Shown here one piece after another: positions 21,301 through 36,300 of a stretch of DNA of 64,000 bases. The notes under the pieces are model-generated. The model was not told the origin of the DNA and ran no database searches. It saw only the letters and a program-made list of their open reading frames with translations. Origin of the DNA: Omphiscola glabra (Eukaryota > Mollusca > Gastropoda > Lymnaeidae); the NCBI GenBank assembly GCA_964017045.1, contig OZ024801.1, positions 29,670,049 to 29,734,048 on the forward strand. The letters run 5' to 3'. The position numbers and the translations under genes are program-made. How positions within the stretch are numbered: the first letter of the stretch is position 1; each line of letters begins with the position of its first letter.

Positions 21301-24300
21301 AAAAATTAATTGACAAATCACATTAAATTACTTAATTGATAAAGAATTATTTTTATTTTTTTTACATCGTAGGTTTGCCAGGAGTTTCACAGAGGCAAAA
21401 ACAGAATATTCTACTCCCTTCTGCCTCCTCAAATAATTAAAAAAAAAAAAACTATTTACACAACACACACACATTTTTAGTAATTATCATTTTAAAAACC
21501 AATGACAAATTTTTTAAGCTTTTAAACAAAAAATGTAATGCTTAGTGATACAAATAACCTGAGAAGTTTAACTCTTTCGCTGCGGAGCAACGCAGACTGC
21601 GTTCATCCGCCATTCTCAAAAGCGCTGACCAACGCACTCTGCGTCGTTTCGATATCATGTTTGTTTTTTTGCTATTTCTCGATTAAGCTTTTTAAGAGCT
21701 ATTTTTAAATAAGACTTTTACATAGAAGAGTGGTACTTCATTGTTTACAAGCAAAACCAAGGTTTATTTGTTGTCATTTGAAGCATTATTTTAGTGATTT
21801 TCTTCGCGATTTTTTTCTACTGTTGCTATGGCTACCCTAAGCACTAGTAGGTGAGTAGTTTCCTAGATGATTAACAGCTCAAAAAGCTTTGGAATTGTTT
21901 TATACTATTTCTTTTGATAGTCCAGATGATTTATATTTAAATCCATCGCATGATACCGATACCGATAGTAGTAGTTTTAGAGGATTTGAGTTATAGAAGT
22001 GAAGATGAGGTTTGCGTACATCATAGGGTTTTGGGAAAAATTGTTTAGCACATAATGTTTTCACATTCTATGGTTCTTTTCTGTAACTTATTTTATTTAA
22101 ACTGAAGAAATAAGTTTATAAATGTATAGTCCTTTCAATTATCTTTCATTTGATACCAAGTTTAGTCTTATAAACCAAACAATAATATTTTAAATATTTT
22201 TTAATAAACCCAACCTCTCACTCCTTTTTGCTCTTTGAAAAAAATGTAAATTTTTTCTATAAAAATATTCCGCAGCGAAAGAGTTAAATATTTTTCTTAG
22301 GGCAATGATTATTCATGATAATCCTACTTTTTTTCCTTTCTCTGTGACACTTAAATACTGTAACAAATAAATTTAAAAGATCATTTTGAGTGGTTTATTT
22401 TCAGGCAGATCCACAAAAAACGTAACATTTAAAAAAACTGAAAGGATACAATATTTTCAATTTTGTACTGAGGGTACAGTCTTTGAACTTGTGCGGCACG
22501 TCGCAAAGAACTTGTACCAATAACACTGTGGATACAGGTACCATAGTTATCACAAAACAGAAGAATAATAAGTTAAAAGAAAAAACTTACATTGTTTATT
22601 TGACAGTAAATACAAATAAACTCTGACAAATAATAAACTGAGGCTATCAATGAAAAGTTTCATCCACCCAGCATAAAACACTCAGTAAAACATTTAACAT
22701 AAATCCAAACTAACCTTCCTGGAGGTAAATCTTTCATGGTTTTACCTCTGTGTTTTGGGTGTAAGACTATTGCATCATAAGGATTGTCTCGTCTGGTGAA
22801 AAATAACAACATCAGCTTAAACAAAGATTTGATTTGAAAAAGTTATCACCTATAATAATAATTCCAAAGTGGATTTTTCTTGTACGCCCAGCACTCATTG
22901 CACACAGTGCTGCTCGCTCATTCGTTGTTTCCCCCATCTTGCGATTGATTAATGTGCGCACCAAAAGAAAAAATACAACTAAGTATTGTTGGATATATGG
23001 AGCACCAACTGGAATTATTATTATAGATTATGCACCTCTTCTTGTATTTTACAGGCTTGTGTTGCCCCAACCAGTATTATAATAATCTTATTTAATATGG
23101 TATGACATGGTCCCAGAAGATTTCATCCACCACCTTGAATTCTGTTTAGACATTAAAAGTTTCATAACATACCAGATGTCATTTTATAAATTAAATTACA
23201 TGTAGTGAAAGCAGCACATTGGTTATTTGCTATGGAAAAACCCATCATCCTGCTCTTCAGGATGTAGTATACAAACCTTAAATATGAAGCTTATCGCATC
23301 ATAATAATTTTTTTTTAAGCCCTCCCAAAACTGTCAATAATTCAACACTGCCTTGCTGTAGGTGAATGTGTGTGTATCTGTCATTAGATCCTCTTATCTG
23401 TTAGCTTAATTTTTCTCTGATGAACTGATGCTCAACACCATGTATTGCCATAAGTGCAGAAATAAGCTAAGAACATCTTTGTTAAAACACAGAAAACAAA
23501 CATAGTAGTGATTGGGATACTCACTTGCACACACATCCAATAACTAGCCCTTCAGGCAATGTTGTTGGCAGATCTTTAAGGGAATGTACAACGAAGTCGA
23601 CTTGGTTTTTCAAAAGGGCATTCTCCAACTCTTTCGTGAAAAGGGATTTTTCTCCTATCTGTAGAAAAAATTCAAAATGTAATTCTTAAATCTATAGAGT
23701 ATGTCCAAAACTTTGTAAAACATAGTAGGTTGCCCTAGGATACCTTCCCCTTTTTCTACTTCCAGGGTATTCCTAATTCCTGTTTGATTTTTCTAAACTC
23801 TAATTAAAACAGACCACAGACCTACTAATATACTAATTTACATATTTTTAAATAGAATATTTTCAATGAGAATAATTTCTTTTAAATTCATGGTTTCATC
23901 CTCCAGTCTGTGCTTACATAACCACATGGTTTCATCCTCTAGCCTGTGCTTACATAACCACATGGTTTCACCCTCCAGCCTGTGCTTACATAACCACATG
24001 GTTTCATCCTCTAGCCTGTGCTTACATAACCACATGGTTTCATCCTCCAGCCTGCGCTTACATAACCACATGGTTTCATCCTCTAGCCTGTGCTTACATA
24101 ACCACATGGTTTCACCCTCCAGCCTGTGCTTACATAACCACATGGTTTCATCCTCCAGCCTGTGCTTACATAACCACATGGTTTCATCCTCCAGCCTGTG
24201 CTTACATAACCACATGGTTTCATCCTCCAGCCTGTGCTTACATAACCACATGGTTTCATCCTCCAGCCTGTGCTTACATAACCACATGGTTTCATCCTCC

Positions 24301-27300
24301 AGCCTGTGCTTACATAACCAAGCCATGGCAGCAGCCAGTGATAAGAAAGCAGAACAACTCCACTTCTCCCCAAAAATAAAAAGTTTATTTTCTAAGGGGT
24401 TGTACCCTGCGCCGGTCAACCGATGGTTTCTGTCACTGCTGTGTATCCACAACAATTAGCAGCTACTCATTGCATCATCCGGCATGTGATATTTTTTATC
24501 TTTGAGTAGTGTCAGTGTTCTGCTGATTATCCACACTATCTGATAAGTATGGTAAATAAAATAGTACTATTCCAATAAGAAACAAAAACTTAGTTTACTA
24601 AAACGAAAAAAAAAAAACAATGATATTTATTACAGACTTAAAAATGTATTTCTAAATAATACAAATAACATTTCATTTTCATTTAACCAAATCTTGAACT
24701 TTAACCCCACAAACTGCACCAGTCAAATCTAGATAACCTATATATACTATTAACTTGCAAAAAAAAAAATATTTACTGGTGGCCATATGACAAGATTACC
24801 TTTGATAGTGCTGAATCAAGGATTCTGTCACCTGTTGTTGTCATGGGCACTGAAAAATATGTCAAGGCATCTTTTTTAATAATAAATAATTATTTGCTTT
24901 AGGCATTTATTTTATTGACATGATAAAATATATTTATATGTATATATCATTTATAAGCTGAAGAATTTTTGTTAAGGAATTATTTAAATAAAATAGGGAA
25001 ATTAAAAGAAATAAGCAAAATCATGTTTTTGTTTTTTTCCACAACTATTTGTTTAATTGAAACTTAGATGGGTAACAAATAACATAAACTCCTCTCATTG
25101 ACAAACTCCTTTTTGTTACCTTTTAGTGTGACGAACGGTTTTACTTCCAAAATTTGATAAGCAAACATGTTTTTGACTTACAAGTTTCAAATTTGAGAGT
25201 CGGATCTAATGCCCGCAGCATCTGTATCACCGAGTTTGTTTGGATAAGGGCGAGCTGTGGGGGACAATGGGAAACATTCATTTAACTTTTATCAATCAGC
25301 CAATCAACATTTTTTTTTTAAAAAAAACAACGGAAAATGATATGTGTTAAATTAGCGTCATAACCACATATGCATAAGTTATTTCAAAGACTTCGGCCCA
25401 AGTATTTTAAACTTAGATTTTTTCCCCCAATAAATATAGCTTAAGTTCCTTCATGTCTGAAATACCAATTCGTTTTATAATTGGGGATTCAATTCAAAGA
25501 ACGACAACGAACTGAATTTTTTTGCAGCCTAGTAAATGAATTACGTTCAATAAGTCCGGGGTGCGGAGAGGGAAAATATAGTGTCCCGTAGTTGTGTGAG
25601 AGTAAGTGTTTCCTTCATGAAGTTGAGTGAGGGATCGAGATTGTGTCCTATCATTGTGTTTTTCATAGAGAGAGGAAAAGATAGACAGAGAAGAGAGAGA
25701 GAGACTGTAGGGTGTATAAGATCGTGAGCTTGCATGACAGCCGTGTCTTAAAGTTTTGTGAGAGAGGGTGAGATTATGTCTATATTTTGTATTGGACAGA
25801 GAGAAATAGGTATAACTTTGTGAGAGATAGAGAGAAAGGGGATTGAATTTATGTGAGAAAGAGGAAGTTGGAGGGGTGGCATCTTTGCTCCCCGATTTGT
25901 TATTTTTCTTGTTTCCTTGGCAACAAACCTGAACAAATTCTGTTTAAAAAATTCAGCTTACACTGTGCGAGATTCTCTACATTTTTCATGCTTATATCCC
26001 TGCTCTTTTGGGCCTCTTTGTAATATTATCCACATTGTGATACATGTAGTTATTATTCAATAAATGTGAAAAGAAATAATGGAGAATGAGAGTTTTGATG
26101 TGAAGATACTAGTGCCTAGTAGTATACACATCATTTGAACAAAACATATAACTTCTACAACATTGACAGAATGACTTAAAGGCTTTATTTTTCTACATCT
26201 TTATGAGACAGACACAATAGGACGAATGCACACACGACAGTATTAAGATTAAGGGAACTTATGCTAACACCCAGCCACCCAGCTAAGGGAACTTATGCCA
26301 ACATCTAGCCACCCAGCTAAGGGAACTTATGCCAACACCCACCCACCCAGTTAAGGGAACTTGTGCCAACACCTAGCCACCCAGCTAAGGGAACTTGTGC
26401 CAACGCCTAGCCACCCAGCTAAGGGAACTTATGCCAACACCCACCCACCCAGTTAAGGGAACTTGTGCCAACACCCACCCACCCAGTTAAGGGAACTTGT
26501 GCCAACACCTAGCCACCCAGCTAAGGGAACTTGTGCCAACGCCTAGCCACCCAGCTAAGGGAACTTATGCCAATGCCTAGCCACCCAGCTAAGGGAACTT
26601 ATGCCAACTCCTAGCCACCCAGCCAGCAGGCCCATTCACAAAAACTGATCTGACTATTAAAAAAATAATCTAAGTGCATTTCGCGTCAACATCTGCACAC
26701 GACAATGCATAACATCAATTTTTACACGAGTATGCATGATTCCTCAACAAGGCTCACTGGAGTACGTGACTGAGATGGATTTAGGCAGCGCACTTTGGGC
26801 CCGATCTGAACGACAGCAATAAGACCCACATATGTGGTCCTCGGAGCAAGGCTCGTAGGTTGGTAAATAATGTGTTTAACTTTTAACAGCACTGACAGCT
26901 AGTCTCCGTTTTGAAATAAATAGTATTCTTCTCTAGAATGTAGTAATATATGGGCAGTCTTAAGTGGTTCAAAAGTGCCTGTGATGAAGGTTAGTAGTGC
27001 AGCTAACTTGGTTACGGGAAAAGAAAAGGGTTGGGGGGGGGGGGGACGTTTACATATTCTAAACATAAGATTCATAAGCCGCTAAGCGATGTGCCTACCC
27101 TGAACTTGAAAGAAACAAAGCCCTCATACCAGTGGCGAAACAAAGGGGGTGCAGAGGAAGCCGGCCCGCCCCGAGAGGCACATTTTCTTTATATTGTGGG
27201 GCTGCATTATCGGTACACTGCAGATTTTTTCGTGGAAGGGGGGTGGGATAAAATCTTGCCCCGCCCGGGGCGGCACTAACCCCTAGCTACGACACTGCAT

Positions 27301-30300
27301 CATACCGGGCAGCAAGTACCGTCAGATGAAAACTCCATCAATAATTAGCATGAATTAATTTTTGTCTTATCCCGTTGCATATACTTTTACTAGAAATAAC
27401 CCCCCCCCCCCCCCCAGCCATACAGGGTTCAATAGACTACAATTGCAGATCTCAAACTGTAAATCGTTTACAAAGAATGACAGCAACGATCCGAGCCGAA
27501 GCCCTTATGTTCCGTCCCCCCCCCCCGAGAGACAACTACGCAGTAATACCCTTCCTTACCCAGGGGAGAGGTGCCTCGAGGCGGCTCCCCGGGACGCTTC
27601 GCCCTAGCGGCGAACCATCCGGCTACCACAGGAACGCTGTCGACCACGCAGATCCTAGCAGTGCTTAATTCTAATGTAGCTGTCGACCACGTAGATCCTA
27701 GCAGTGCTTAATTCTAGGGGGTATTTGAAACACCCCTGCCCCCCCCCCCCACCAACCACATCACAAGAACTAGCTGGTGACGGGGACGAAACAACGGCCT
27801 AGGAGACCGACTCCCAAAAAGGGGGGGGGGGGGGGTGGTGGTTTGCATTTTTTCGATCCTTTAACGGCAGCGGTAATCCTGGGCCCTAACACTGGATCCT
27901 AACATACGTTATTTGCCCTTAGATCTCAAACTAAGTGACATCACTGCGCCAGGGTTGGTCACAAGCAGACAGTGATGACCACCCCCCTCCCCACACATCA
28001 AAGAAAGGAATTGCTAAAATGTCAACCATTGCCACTCTTCACGGGGAACAAAAATAAATATGGCGATCCATAAATGCGAGAACTAATGAGCCGCTTAAAA
28101 AATGAGAGCACTCTATAAGTGTATAACGAGAAACACCATTCTAGCAATACACATGTATAGCTGAAACATCCTTCTAGCAATGCACATGTATAGCTGAAAC
28201 ATCCTTCTAGCAATGTTACATGTATAGCTGAAACATCCTTCTAGCAATGTTACATGTATCGCTCAAACATCCAGCAATGTTACATGTATAGCTGAAACAT
28301 CCTTCTAGCAATGTTACATGTATCGCTCAAACGTCCAGCAATGTTACATGGTAATAAGGGGATAGACTGCAATCAGGTTAGCAAACAAAGAAAAGAGTAA
28401 AACAAAGAATGTGAAAACCTGAAAAAGGAACATGCTATTTTTTAAAAATTTAATTCAGTTTTTTTTTTGTTCATTGACGAAGGCTTCCTGTCGACACGTT
28501 CTTTGTTTTGTTGCGTCCCTTTCACATGTACTCACATACTTTGTTTTACTCATTTCCCTTTTTTTAGCAGTGCACATGCATCGCTCAAACATCCTTCTAG
28601 CAATGTTACAAGTATCGCTCAAACATCCTTCTAGCAATGTTACATGTATCGCTCAAAATCCTTCTAGCAATGTTACTTGTATAGCTCAAAAATCCTTCTA
28701 GCAATGTTACATATTTCGCTCAAAATCCTTCTAGCAATGTTACATGTATAGCTCAAACATCCTTCTAGCAATGTTACATATATAGCTCAAACATCCTTCT
28801 AGCAATGTTACATGTATAGTTCAAACATCCTTCTAGCAATGTTACACGTATCGCTCAAATATACTTCGTAAAGATTCAAGGGGCAAAAATTATAATAAAT
28901 TAAAGAGCCATGGTTTGTTTAACGACGTCACGCAAGTAGATAAGTACGTTCGCGGGCTGAGATAGGAAGAGACGGACGGAAGGGAGATAAAACAAACGAG
29001 ATGAGACTCGCCTCCTGAGTCCTGGATGGGGTAACCTCTTTTAGATTGTATGCAATTCTTTATACAAGAACACGGGACTCATCACATGAAGAAAAAGCGA
29101 AGCATCTCTGTGCAACCCATGGACAACATGACAGAGCGGTATCAACACTGTAAGAGGCTCTCTAAATAATCTTACTTATTAAAAAAATATAATTTCAAAA
29201 TAAATTATATCTGTTTTCCGAAAAGATTTTTTTTTAAGTGGGGGGGGGGGGGGGAAAGAAGGGGGAGGGGTAGTTGCGGTCCAATCTTTTCCATTTTATT
29301 TTTCCGACACCCGTACATTAGTTTGGAATATAAATTACAATTCCTTATAGGTTGATTTTTGTAATGGGGAAAATGCACGTGGTTAAGTTGTTAACTGGTC
29401 GATAATCCACCACGCGCACAGATTCCATTGCCAAAAAATCAACGGGATATTATTTACGGGTCTGTGAAACTAAGACTTTGGGCGGTATATCCAAAAACAG
29501 AGAGCTGGAAAAAAAGGGGGGTGGGGCGCAAACTTTAACTATCTTACGCAGGGCTGCCACTCACTTTTTAAAATTCCCAAGATTGTGGGAAATTTCCCAA
29601 GGTGTGGTAGCCCTGAACGTTTTCTTTGCGCCCAGTTAAAAGTGCAGACGTAAATCACGTTTCCTCATCTTCTGACATATGTCTTGTCCTAAAACCAGCA
29701 CAGCATTTTAGTTTTTGCTCTAGCCGTGGCACGAGGGCCGCGCACTTCTGTGAGGCCAAGATAGTGAACTGTATGAGAGCAAGGCGCGAGCTTTGTCCTA
29801 AAATTGGCCAGTCTCCTCCACGTGATGTCAACGTTAGCATCGTTTGACCTGCAATGTTTTGTTAAATTTCTATCAGACACGGCGAGGTCTAATGTTTACT
29901 GTGCATGTAAACAGGCCAAGAGTACAAAAAGCTGTCATAACCTCATCACTCTGAATAACAGCATCAAAAGCCTTTTATCTTCAAAGACGCCGGCGAGCCC
30001 CTCCACAACCAGTTTTATTGGATAGCAAAGCCATCACGTGGGCCCTGCGACCACAGAGGGCCTCGGATATTTAAGAGGCACTAAGCCGTGATGCGAAAAC
30101 AAATAATAAACAAGGCTGCGCCTATTGGTACCCGGGTACCAGAAGGGAGAGGTTGGGATTAAAAAACTATTTAAAATATTATTGTTGGGTTTGTAATACA
30201 AAATGTGGTATCAAATGAAAGATAATTGAATGGACTATAAGTTTGTAACCTTACTTCTTCAGTTTAACTAAAATTAACTACCACTATACTAAATAGTATC

Positions 30301-33300
30301 AGTGACTTAAATACTACAGGTCAGAAACTATTCAGTAGACCTTTTCATAGGACCCAGTCCAATTTCCGCATCTTTGTTGATACTTTTTGTATGTGTCTAG
30401 CCTAGTAAGGCCCACGTTTGTGGGAACATGTTAACTACTCTATTCTTGAGAAATGCGGCGGTTTTTGCGCGCTCTCGGTCTGAGGTGGCGCTGTTTGTCT
30501 ATCTTTCAAACCTCACGTGGACGTATTTGTTTTTCTACATATAAAAAAATGACGGCAGTCTTAACATGGTTGGCTGAAAATGAAAACAACGCACTGCTTT
30601 CCTTAGGGACAACAAATATCAGACATGTGATATTGTCAAGATTTTCTTTATTTACATGTCTGCATATTTATTAAATAGATGAAACAAAATGAGGTGGATT
30701 TTTTTTTTTTGGGGGGGTGTCAAAATAGTAAGCAGCTTCTTAAATCTTCAATTCAACGTGACTTTCTTTAAAGGGCTTTAAGTGAATCTTGCATATTAAA
30801 GATAAATCATTACCAAATCGAAACAAAATCTCGAGATCTCAACGATAAAAACTACGAGAATAACTCCATCAGTCAAGAGACGTGACACAGATGCGTTATC
30901 GCAGGCCCACCAAATCCCCCAGCTTTCCCATACCGGGGAGAATTAATGCATACAAATGGAGAGAGTCTACAGGAAAACCCGGCCCAACAGTTAATCACCA
31001 TCTTACTCTAGCAATATGGATACTTTTTCGTGCGGTGATTCTCAGAGTATTTTTACATGTAACCCTGGTATAGTAAATTGCGACGTCCTTTACTTTAACT
31101 ACGTGATACACAGAGATGAAACAAAATTCAAATACGCATAGTGATATCCAGACCAAAGTAGGACACAATTAATACTTGGTGGGGGAGTGAGCAAGTCATA
31201 TCAGCTTGTTCAAGTGGTGTGATGTTCCGAATGTTTGAGAGCCGCCGATTTAGTGGCCACGGGGAAGTAGCTTTCGCGAATGTAAACCCGGATTCACGCG
31301 TGTGCCCTACAGCAAGAGCAATGACGTGACGTGCCAAAGATGAAATGTCCGTACGCCCTTAAAAAGCGACCTCGGAAAGTGTAACAGGCACTCGCGTAGT
31401 AAGGGTGGGGAAGCGGGGGCGGCCCGCCCCTGGTGGCACCTTTATGTATTGATCGAAGCATTTTTGGCCAAATGTAGAGTGTTTTCGTAGAAGGGGTCGT
31501 TGAAAATATTAACTCACCGGGCAGCACAAACCCTTAGCTAAGCCAGTGGTAACAGGGCAAGCGTGGGGTGTCCACATCTATTCAATAATAACTAGTTGTC
31601 GGTATGGTAACAATTGATTTTCCACAAACACTAAGTAAAAACACCAGCAGGCGGAATTCGGCGAAACAAATTATTTATAATAAAAGTGAGGTCCCCAAGA
31701 ATTTAAACGGTTAAGACCCTCGTGCGTCCATCTGTACTGAGTGCCGACATGTCGTTTCTGGTTAATGTTTGTCTGTAAACTAAGGATTCGTGGCCCGCAT
31801 AACGGGATTCTCGTGTAGAGCTTGAATGAACTATCACAAGTATCGGAAAATATTTGTTTATACATCTGGAGCTGCTGAGCAAATCACACTCACTGGGTTA
31901 TATTTATAATGTTTTCTTATTACGTGTGGAAACGGGAGTCAGACAAAGGGTGCATAGTGCCTCACTTTCTATTCCTCCTTGCCAATGACTGGAAAGTGAA
32001 CGTATCTACAGTCAAAAAGTGGAAAGGAAAACATGGAACAACTAAATGACCTAGACTTTACAGAGGAAGGTGCACTTCTTTCCCACGATCAACAACATAA
32101 GCAGGAAGAGGCAAGGCATTTAGCCACTATTTCAGCACAGCTTGGACTCAACATAAATAGAAGCAAGACAAAGATCATGAAGATAAACACAACTAACCAA
32201 GAACATATCTCATTGGCAGGAAATGCACAGTAACAGGTGCACCACTGACGCAAATGGTGGTTCAGAAGCAGATTATTTTGTTAGATTTGGAATGGCCAGA
32301 TTAAAATTTTTGCAGTTAAAGAAAATATGGAAATGAAAGGAGCTGACTCTGCAAAACAAAGTCATACATTTTCAACACTAGTGTCAAATCAAACCTATTC
32401 CCTGGAGCTGAAACGTGAAAAAAACGACAGTGAGCTTTCCGTAAAAAGAACAGACTTTCACAAACACATGCCTGAAAAAAAATCCTGAACATATAATGGT
32501 CAAATATCATCACCATCAAAGACTTAATGGAGAAGACATACCAAGAGTCAAGACATCACAAGGAAAAGATGGATATGGTCAGGGTTTTTCTTCAGCCCCC
32601 CCCCCCCCCCGGAAAACATCACCTGACAATCACTAACAACTGCATCTGGAGAGAAGAGCAAGGATTTTTGCTCGTCTATGCTGTTGCCGGGGAATGAACT
32701 CCAGTCCACAAAAATGGGCATTGACTCAGCTCAGATCGCACAGCCATCCAGATGTCACTGAACAAAACGCTGAATAATAAACAAAGCTCTATTGCCCTTG
32801 TCACTAAAGTCTATTGACAAAACTTGATAACAAGACCAGAAAGCATGTACTCTCAATGTTATTCAGATGAAGTTATTGGATTTGAAAAAAGTGTAATTGA
32901 TTTGGACGAAGGGTATAACCCTAACATTTAAAAAAAAAAAATCAAACATGGACATGGAGTGGATCTGTGATAGAAGCATGAGTGCTACTGGTCTCTGGTT
33001 GGTAGTAGTACAAAAAATTATTTTAAAGGATGTGAATACTAGGCATAGCTGGGTGTCCATGTCAGCACCTGGCTATGCACAACTATTTAACTGTGATGGC
33101 CAGTATCCAAGTATATAAGTGATTAAAATCAACAACGTAAATTAATTAAAAAACTAAAATTGGAACCATTTCCAGATAAAAAATCTGACCAGAATAGCCA
33201 TAAGATTTGCACCATAAAAATGATGCTCTTCAAAATTAGCTAACAAGACATCAAACAGAATTTGATATAATTAAGATCAGAAACATGGAGGTTCATTGGT

Positions 33301-36300
33301 GCTTCACAAAGAGTTACTACATATATTTGGAATAGGTCATTCAAAGATCCATTAGTATCGGAAAACAAGTAAAAGAATGATCATAATTCAGTCATGATTA
33401 TATGTATCTAATGTTACTATGAATTTCTTAATTTTAATAACGTATGCCAAATTAATTTAAACATATCCATGCCTTACTCTTAATTTATTACAATGTTAAA
33501 TTTATTAAATAAAGACAAGTAGCCCTATTTAACTTTAAAGTATTAACTTTAATTAGGTCTAGAATTGAAACTTAAGAAGTTTTATAAAACTTAAGACAAA
33601 AAATGTCAAATAAAGACCCCACAATTTTACAATTTTATTTTTTTTGACAAGTGTTTTGACATGTAAGCAGGTTAATGCTAATTATAATACTAATTAATAG
33701 GTTTACTATTAACTTACTAAGCCTATATTATATAATACTAACATTTTAAACACATACTTCACATCTACAATACTGATCATATATATAGTATATAAATAAT
33801 AATAAACTTCATTTCAAAAACATGCTTCATCGCTATTTGAGGTTCAAAGCACTGTACAAAGTCAACTATATATAACAATATATTTATTTCCACATTAAAA
33901 ATTCAAAACGCAACAATACAAAATATACATAGAAGCATAACCAGTCGCAGTCTTTCAGCGCTTGCAGCAATGGACGATACAAACCAATATACAACGAGGA
34001 TTTATGAACAAGCTGGAAACAAGGAGGTAGACTACATCACCCCAGCAGGTGATTGCGAAAATGTTGGGTTTTCAACTCATTTTTGAAAGACTGCAGTGTC
34101 TAACTGTTTCTGAGTGCGACAGGAAGGGCGTTCCAGATGCTTGGGCCAGCAAAATCAAAAGTGCACCTTCCATAGGGCTCAAGTCGAACATGCAGTATCC
34201 AGACTTTGCCACTATCTGATAAACTGAGTGATCTAGTGGGTACATAAGGAGCCATGAGCGCTTTCAGATAGGATGGCGCCAGGTCGTGCAAGAGGCGATA
34301 GCACAGAGTTGTAATTCTGTACTCTATGCGAGCGTGGACCGGCAGCCAATGCAGCTCTCCCAGAAGTGTTTTAGCATGGTCACATTTGCGTTTGCGCAGA
34401 ACATTACAAGGCGCATTATTCTGTGCTTTTTTAATTTTATCGCATGTCAAACTGCTTGATCACTACACCCAGGGGCTGAACGTACATAGTGAAAAGCACA
34501 GGGCCCAGGACCAAGCTCTGGGGTACTCCGAATTTGATAATGGATGGCTTTGAGATCAAGCCGTCTGTGATGTCTGATTGGACCCGATTAGTCAGATGCG
34601 AGCAGAATCATCTAAGGACAGTATCGGTGAAACTGAAAGTTTTTTACAGACATTGGAGAAGTATGCTGTGGTCACCTAAGGAAAGCTGCCGATAGATCAA
34701 GTCAGGACAAAAGGGATACCTGGCCCTAATCACAAGACTACAGAAGGTCGTTTACGACGCGCAACAGGGATGTCTCAGTAGAGCGATGCGTCCTGAATGC
34801 TGACTGGAAAGGCTCAAGCAGGTCACAATGAGTGAGGTGATCCAGAAGTTGGCGGAGAACTAAGATTTTGGATACAAATGGTAGATTAGAGACGGGGCAA
34901 TAATTTTCCAACACATTTGTGTCGAGATTTGCTTTCTTTAACAGTGGAGTTACAACCGCCTCTTTGAAAGGAGCCATATAGGAGCCAGAATGATCAAATC
35001 ATTGATCATGGGCCCTCAACATGTAGAAGAAGAAGAAGAAAGAGGATGGAACAATACCAGTTGTCAAAGACTTATTTATGATACCAGTTATGATAGGGAC
35101 TATTTCATCCAAACATTCGTACAACAGCCCTGCTGGAAGAGGGTCGAGCAAAACATGACTTTCTTGTGGTGTCAACCAGGATTTTCTTCACTTGCGATTC
35201 AGTGACCTCCACAAATTTACTCACAGTCATAGGAGAGCCGTTAAACAGTGAGAATTCGGGAGCATCGGTGCAACATCATTATAAAGAACTCATTTAGAGC
35301 CTCTGGAAGATCGCCTACGGCAATGTTATTTGGCAAAGACTTTAACAAATAAATTACAGCAACATTTCCCCAACTAAAATGAATATCAAGGCCAAACAGC
35401 TTGGGCCTGATAAATAGAAATGCAATTTTCCTGACTCTGAAACTTCAGTGAAACTGATCCCAGCCTAGGGCTAGATTTTATAAGCCTAACATATCTACTT
35501 TTTATTTTTAGCTCATCCTCCATTTTTAAAAAAAAGGGAGGGGGGGATAAAGCATTTTTAGTTGCCTAAGTTAAGGATAAGGTTAGTAAACACAGTGTAT
35601 ATATTATATAGTGTAATTCCAGTACAGTAGTAGTAGTACAGTATTAGACTAGGCCTACTTAAACTATTAGTATTAGAAGAAGCCTATAACTTTTAATTTT
35701 AATATTGGACCTACATTATATTTATAATACATAATGGTAGGACAGGATGTAAAACTAAGACAAAGTTAAGTAGTCTGTAGACAACCTAGGCATCTAGGCC
35801 TAGTAAGGGTAGTACTAGTAATAGTAGTGAAAGGATCAAATAAGGTGGCATTGGACTCACTGATACTGATGGGGATTGGGTGGTGTGGGATTGATTTATT
35901 TTATTTTTTATTTGGACGTAATTTTAAGGCCTAATGACTTATGAAGATTTTATTGAACACAACATGTGACGACATGTCAGAATCAGAAGGTAATTTTTAA
36001 TTTGACTTCACAAGTTCACTTGTTCACCTGAAGCCTCGATTCAAAGTTGATTGTTACCAGAGCAGTACATTTCATCACTAAATACATCAAACTAAACGAA
36101 TTATACATTTAAATATAGCCAAATGTTATTGAAGATATTGACTGAAATCATAAGTCATACGTCGTAGGGCACTTTTCTTAGTTGAATGGACAATTGACAT
36201 TGATTGAAATCGTACGGAACGTACGTCGTAAGGGAACTTTTTAGTTTGACTACTTCAAACTACTTGACTTATATATAGACTATTTATAGACTAACTTAAC

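Noticed and set aside
23838..24459. Long overlapping open frames of about 200 codons on both strands
   Set aside because: They are produced by a 36 bp tandem repeat with no stops. The region is inside an HMBS intron and neither frame resembles a protein.
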